Shown here piece by piece: positions 35,438 through 39,089 of a stretch of DNA of 39,089 nt. Under the pieces are notes generated by a model, which was not told where the DNA came from, did not search any database, and worked only from the letters and a program-made list of their open reading frames with translations. Source of the stretch: Thermoleophilia bacterium (GTDB lineage: Bacteria; Actinomycetota; Thermoleophilia; Gaiellales; JAICJC01); contig JAICJC010000020.1 of NCBI GenBank assembly GCA_025928655.1, forward strand, positions 1 to 39,089. Direction: 5' to 3'. Numbering within the stretch: the stretch's first letter is position 1; each line of letters opens with the position of its first letter. The position numbers and the translations under genes were made by a program.

Positions 35438-35455
35438 CCGTATCATGGCATACGG
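35438..35455. promoter_or_regulatory. Candidate GntR operator CCGTATCATGGCATACGG (site C), next to GGTATACC (35432-35439)
   Basis: Perfect inverted repeat CCGTAT-N6-ATACGG; reverse-complement core GTATGCCATGATAC matches sites A and B; lies between the 35457 stop and the 35376 start. Confidence 0.75.
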
Positions 35456-35456
35456 A

Positions 35457-37769
35457 TCACGGCCGTCTGCGCCGGAGAAACCGGCGCGGCGACGGCTCGG
35501 CGAGATCGGCGAGCACGCGAGAGACGATGGTGGGGCGCGGCGGGTCCGTGAACACCCGCGGCCGCTCCTCGATCTCGTCCTCCTCTGGCGGGTGCGAGAA
35601 CGCAAACACGTCGGTGCTGAACACGAGGAGCGCCGTGCGCTGGTCCGGGAAGACGCCTGCCAGCGATCGCGCGACACGCCGAAGCGCCATGGCCTCGTCC
35701 CGTGCCACCTTGCCGGCGAGAACGCGGGCGTCCACCGCGAACAGCTCCCCCACGAGACCGCTCAGCGCAGCCGGAACGCCGAATCGCTCCAACGCGGCCG
35801 GGTCGTATTGCCGCAGGATGTCGATCAACGCCGTCCACGACTCGAGCGCCGCGACGCCGGACGGCGACGCGAGGTTCAGGCCGCTGGTCGGGACGAGCTC
35901 GATCCAGAGGCGTGCGACGTCCGGGGCAGGGGGCGCCGCCTGCACGAGAGCGGCAAGGCCGTACCACTCCTGCAGCAGCACGAGCCCAGCCGGGTCGAGG
36001 TCGGCAGGAAGGATCCGCTCGAGGAGCCGCCCGGCGAGTGCATCGAGCTCGGCCACCGCATGCCGGTCGTCGACGCGCTTGCGGTCGTGGACGGCCGCGG
36101 AGACCTGGCGCAGGATGCGGACGCGATCGGCCAGGCCGAGATCGGCGACGAGCGCGCCGGCGTGACCCAGGAGGGCGTCCCAGTCGGCGTCCCCGGCCAG
36201 GAGCGGCAGGTGGCGTTCGCCGGCGGACCCGCCGCGCACCGACAGGGCCAGAAGAGCCCCCTCGACCCCGCAGCGGCCCAGGAACCCGCATCGCCCGACC
36301 GGGTCGTGCCCGAGCTGCTCGATCACGAGATCGCGCCAGCTCGGGTGCACCCACGTCACGGCTGTCGGCGGTACGCGTCGCAGGAAGTGATCCTCCAGCC
36401 GGTCGACGAGGGCCGCAACCGGCTGGGCGAGCTCGTGCCGGTGGCGCCTGACCGCAGCGGCCAGGTCGCGCTCGGGCACCGGCCCGGGCGGCGCGTCGAG
36501 CATCGCGACGAGGATGTCGCGGTGGTCGGCGTCGAGCGCGGCGAGCGAGGCGGCCATCGCGTCAGTGGGACTGCCGATCTCGAACGCGATGCTCTCGGCG
36601 ATCTCCGCGCCGGGGGCGTCGCCCTCGAGCTCCGCCAGCCGCCCGGCGACGAGTCGCCGGATCCGCTCCGGGGTGAGATAGGGATCGCTCACGATGTTCG
36701 CGGCCTGCGCCCGGATCACCCGGCGGGGGCCGGCTCCGAGCCCGGCGGCGACCGCGTGGCGGAACAGCATCAGCGCCTTCTCGCCGTCCGTCAGGTCGGT
36801 CGCGTCCACCATGACCTCCCCCGGCCTGGGGAACCGCTGGAGGCCGTTCTCGCGATGGATGCGGCGGAGGGCGGCATGGAGGGGAGCGGGCCGGGACGTC
36901 CAGACGAGGACGTGCCGATCGTCGAGGTGCTGCAGGATCCGGTCGAGGTCGAGCGCCCACCGCTCGGCCGCGTCCGCGCGGTACTCGGTCGAGCCGAACG
37001 CATCATCGGCGATGAACATCTGCCGGCCGTCGCGGCGATACGCGCGCCAGAGCGCGTCCGGATCGGTGCACTCGCATACCTCCCACCCCTGGCAGAGCCG
37101 CACCAGCCCGAGCATCCGGGCGGCCGCGGTCTTGCCCATCTCGGGCGGCCCCGAGAGCACCGCGAAGCGGTGCCGCCCGACGACGTCGCAGCAGCGCTGG
37201 TAGGCGCCGGTCGCCACGAACGTCGGAGCCAGCGCCCGCGCGGCGCCAAGATCGAACGTCGAGTCGCGGCCCGCATCGGCCCCCACGAGGTCGTCGAGGC
37301 CGCGCACCCCGAGGACGGCCGGCACCCTGAGCCAGAGGTCGGCGCGATCGTCGATCAGGCGGCCCAGCTCGGCCCGGCCGAGCACGACGATGTCGGCCTC
37401 GCCCGGGAGATGCTCCGAGGCGAGCGAGCACAGGTCGGCGTTCCCGGTCGCATTCGTGAGCACGATCACGCTGCCGCCGGGCTCTGCCTCGATGCCGCCG
37501 CCCAGCGCTTCGGCGAGGCGGTTACGCGCATCCCAGTTCGTGGTGGCCCAGCGCGGGAACCACACCACGCAGGCGACGGTCGGCCCGGCAACGGGGCGGC
37601 GGGCCAGCGCCTGCGCGGAGTGCGCCGAGATCGTCGCCCACCGGGTGGTATCCGCCTCCCCCAGCCACGCCTCCGGAGCGACCCCGTGCGCCGCCAGGAG
37701 CTCCGTGCACACGAATTCGAACTGCAGCCAACCGAGCGCGGTCAGGTCATAGCGGGTCACCACGACCAA
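35457..37769 (-). CDS. Large P-loop NTPase, putative nSTAND (nSTAND3-like), with N-terminal restriction-endonuclease-like segment
   Basis: 770 aa; Walker A 'LSGPPEMGKTAAARML' (37128-37151), 'MFIADDAFGSTEY' Walker B/DDxFG-like (36993-37019), 'VLVWTSRPAPLHAAL' sensor-like; N-terminus 'YDLTALGWLQFEFVCTELLAAHGV'; long helical C-terminus. Confidence 0.65.
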   Translation of the reverse strand: MVVVTRYDLTALGWLQFEFVCTELLAAHGVAPEAWLGEADTTRWATISAHSAQALARRPVAGPTVACVVWFPRWATTNWDARNRLAEALGGGIEAEPGGSVIVLTNATGNADLCSLASEHLPGEADIVVLGRAELGRLIDDRADLWLRVPAVLGVRGLDDLVGADAGRDSTFDLGAARALAPTFVATGAYQRCCDVVGRHRFAVLSGPPEMGKTAAARMLGLVRLCQGWEVCECTDPDALWRAYRRDGRQMFIADDAFGSTEYRADAAERWALDLDRILQHLDDRHVLVWTSRPAPLHAALRRIHRENGLQRFPRPGEVMVDATDLTDGEKALMLFRHAVAAGLGAGPRRVIRAQAANIVSDPYLTPERIRRLVAGRLAELEGDAPGAEIAESIAFEIGSPTDAMAASLAALDADHRDILVAMLDAPPGPVPERDLAAAVRRHRHELAQPVAALVDRLEDHFLRRVPPTAVTWVHPSWRDLVIEQLGHDPVGRCGFLGRCGVEGALLALSVRGGSAGERHLPLLAGDADWDALLGHAGALVADLGLADRVRILRQVSAAVHDRKRVDDRHAVAELDALAGRLLERILPADLDPAGLVLLQEWYGLAALVQAAPPAPDVARLWIELVPTSGLNLASPSGVAALESWTALIDILRQYDPAALERFGVPAALSGLVGELFAVDARVLAGKVARDEAMALRRVARSLAGVFPDQRTALLVFSTDVFAFSHPPEEDEIEERPRVFTDPPRPTIVSRVLADLAEPSPRRFLRRRRP

Positions 37770-37793
37770 GGGTACGCCCGCCGAAGTGGGAAT

Positions 37794-38525
37794 TCATGCC
37801 CCGGTGGGGCTGGCCATCCCGGTGTACGGGATGCGCTCGGGCGCCGCGTAGGTGCCGACCTTTGCGGTCGTGATGCCGGTCCGCCACAGGCCGTACGCGA
37901 GCATCGCGCCGAACCCGACGCCGTCGCAGACCGGCACGCCGACGGCGTCCTGCACCGCCCGGGCGACGTCCGCCATTCCGCCGCAGGCGAGGATGAGCGA
38001 CTCGGCGCCGCGCTCCTCGACCGCCCGCCGCGCGGCGGCCACGATCGCCGTCGTGGTGTCGGGATGGTCGGCGCCCTGGTCGGCGACCGGGATGTCGAGG
38101 GCGAGCACGCCGGCGCAGCGGCGCAGGACCCCGCGGGCGTCGATCATGTCCTCGAGCGCCGGGATGCCGCGGGGCAGGGTCGTGATCACCGCGAACCGCC
38201 CGGAGACGAGCCCCGCAGCGAGGAACGCGGCCTCGCCGATGCCGATCACCGGCGCCGCCGTCAGCTCGCGGGCGGCGTCGAGCCCGGGGTCGCCGAAGCA
38301 CGAGATCAGGTAGCCGTCGAGGCCTGCGTGGGCCTGCACCATCGCCGCCACCTCGCCCACGGCGACGGCGGTGTCGGCCGCGCTCTCGATCGAGCTCGGC
38401 CCCCGGGCGGCGGTGACGGCCACGACCTCGCACCCCGCCGGCAGGGCGGCGTGGGCGACGCCGGCCATCGCGTCGGTGTGGCGGTGGTCGGTGTTCGGGT
38501 TGAGGAGGCCGAGGCGGAAGCTCAC
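37794..38525 (-). CDS. Asp/Glu/hydantoin racemase-family protein
   Basis: 'LGLLNPNTDHRHTDAMAG', 'YLISCFGDPGLDAARELTAAPVIGIGEAAFLAA', 'LILACGGMADVARAVQDAVGVPVCDGV'; GTG start 38525. Confidence 0.88.
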   Translation of the reverse strand: MSFRLGLLNPNTDHRHTDAMAGVAHAALPAGCEVVAVTAARGPSSIESAADTAVAVGEVAAMVQAHAGLDGYLISCFGDPGLDAARELTAAPVIGIGEAAFLAAGLVSGRFAVITTLPRGIPALEDMIDARGVLRRCAGVLALDIPVADQGADHPDTTTAIVAAARRAVEERGAESLILACGGMADVARAVQDAVGVPVCDGVGFGAMLAYGLWRTGITTAKVGTYAAPERIPYTGMASPTGA

Positions 38526-39089
38526 GCCGTGACCCCGGCGGCGGCCGCCGGCGCGGCCGCGAAGTCGTCGTGCACGGAGAGGAACCGGCCCGTACCGGGC
38601 GGGACGACGATCTCGCCGTCGCGGTGGACCGTGATCCCGCGCACGAGGGTGCGCACGCACCGGGCGCGGCTGGCCCGGCCGTCGAACGGCGACCACGGGT
38701 TCTTCGAGTGCTGCTGGCTCTTCGCGTCCACCGTCCACTCGTGCTCGAGGTCGAACAGGGCGAGGTCGGCGTCCGCGCCGGGCAGGATCGTGCCCTTGCG
38801 CGGGTAGAGGCCGATCGTGCGCGCGGCGTTCGTCGAGCTGAAGCGGGCGAAGGCGTCGAGCGGCATGCCGCGCCGGTGGTAGGCCTCGTCGAGCACGAGC
38901 GGCACCGTCTCCTGCATCACCTGGCATCCGAGCGGCGCGGCGAAGATGTCCTCCCAGCCCGGCTCCTTCTCCTCGATCGTGTACGCGCAGTGGTCGGAGA
39001 CCAGGCTGTCGAGCGTGCCGTCCAGCACCCGCTCCCACATCCCCTCGACCAGCTCCCGCGGGCGCAGCGCCGGGGCGCAGCGGCCGTAC
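38522..39089 (-). CDS. Allantoinase/dihydroorotase-like amidohydrolase, C-terminal part (5' end outside window)
   Basis: 'DSLVSDHCAYTIEEKEPGWEDIFAAPLG', 'KGTILPGADADLALFDLEHEWTVDAKSQQHSKNPWSPFDG'; 4-nt overlap with the racemase gene. Confidence 0.85.
   Translation of the reverse strand, partial: YGRCAPALRPRELVEGMWERVLDGTLDSLVSDHCAYTIEEKEPGWEDIFAAPLGCQVMQETVPLVLDEAYHRRGMPLDAFARFSSTNAARTIGLYPRKGTILPGADADLALFDLEHEWTVDAKSQQHSKNPWSPFDGRASRARCVRTLVRGITVHRDGEIVVPPGTGRFLSVHDDFAAAPAAAAGVTA

Noticed and set aside
35445-38807. 1120-aa plus-strand ORF opposite the NTPase and racemase genes
   Set aside because: Arg/His/Gly/Asp-rich low-complexity translation antisense to genes with clear motifs; a high-GC shadow ORF.
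1-39089. rRNA, tRNA or intact transposase/integrase genes
   Set aside because: None recognised by eye; a covariance-model (tRNAscan/Rfam) search would be needed to exclude small RNAs.

Overview
This is a 39 kb, high-GC window with the look of an actinobacterial (possibly Thermoleophilia-like) chromosome. It is densely coding. I see no rRNA, tRNA, CRISPR array or intact transposase. Main blocks: (1) about 1-7.1 kb, an amino-sugar/disaccharide locus with two sugar-ABC permeases, a MalK-type ATPase, a BadF-type kinase, a polysaccharide deacetylase, a SIS-domain protein and a GH4 glycosidase. A strong palindrome sits in its divergent promoter. (2) 7.1-18 kb, miscellaneous metabolism: PEP-mutase family, membrane HD-GYP, EamA transporter, Orn/Lys/Arg-type decarboxylase, a coupled acyl-CoA ligase / citryl-CoA lyase-like / SDR / hydrolase cluster, two secreted or anchored proteins, and a zinc ADH. 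(3) 18-35.4 kb, an oligopeptide-type ABC operon with a dihydropyrimidinase-like amidohydrolase, SDR and ADH, then SMP-30, two Gfo/Idh paralogs around a VOC protein, quinone oxidoreductase, PuuE-like deacetylase, GST, OsmC, a FadR-type GntR regulator and a TPP enzyme. (4) A hydantoin/Asp-Glu racemase and an allantoinase-like protein at the right edge. Most notable: (a) three matching palindromes (GTATGC[C/G]AT[C/G][A/C]TAC) in promoters around the GntR gene, suggesting a new catabolic regulon; (b) two families of 13-bp palindromic repeats (GGGGACWGTCCCC and GGGGTCNGACCCC) placed almost only at gene 3' ends; (c) a putative nSTAND-type NTPase with an apparently degenerate nuclease-like N-terminus, about 2 kb from a small PD-(D/E)XK-like protein, both defence-like genes inside a metabolic region. 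All family assignments come from reading motifs by eye; no database search was run.
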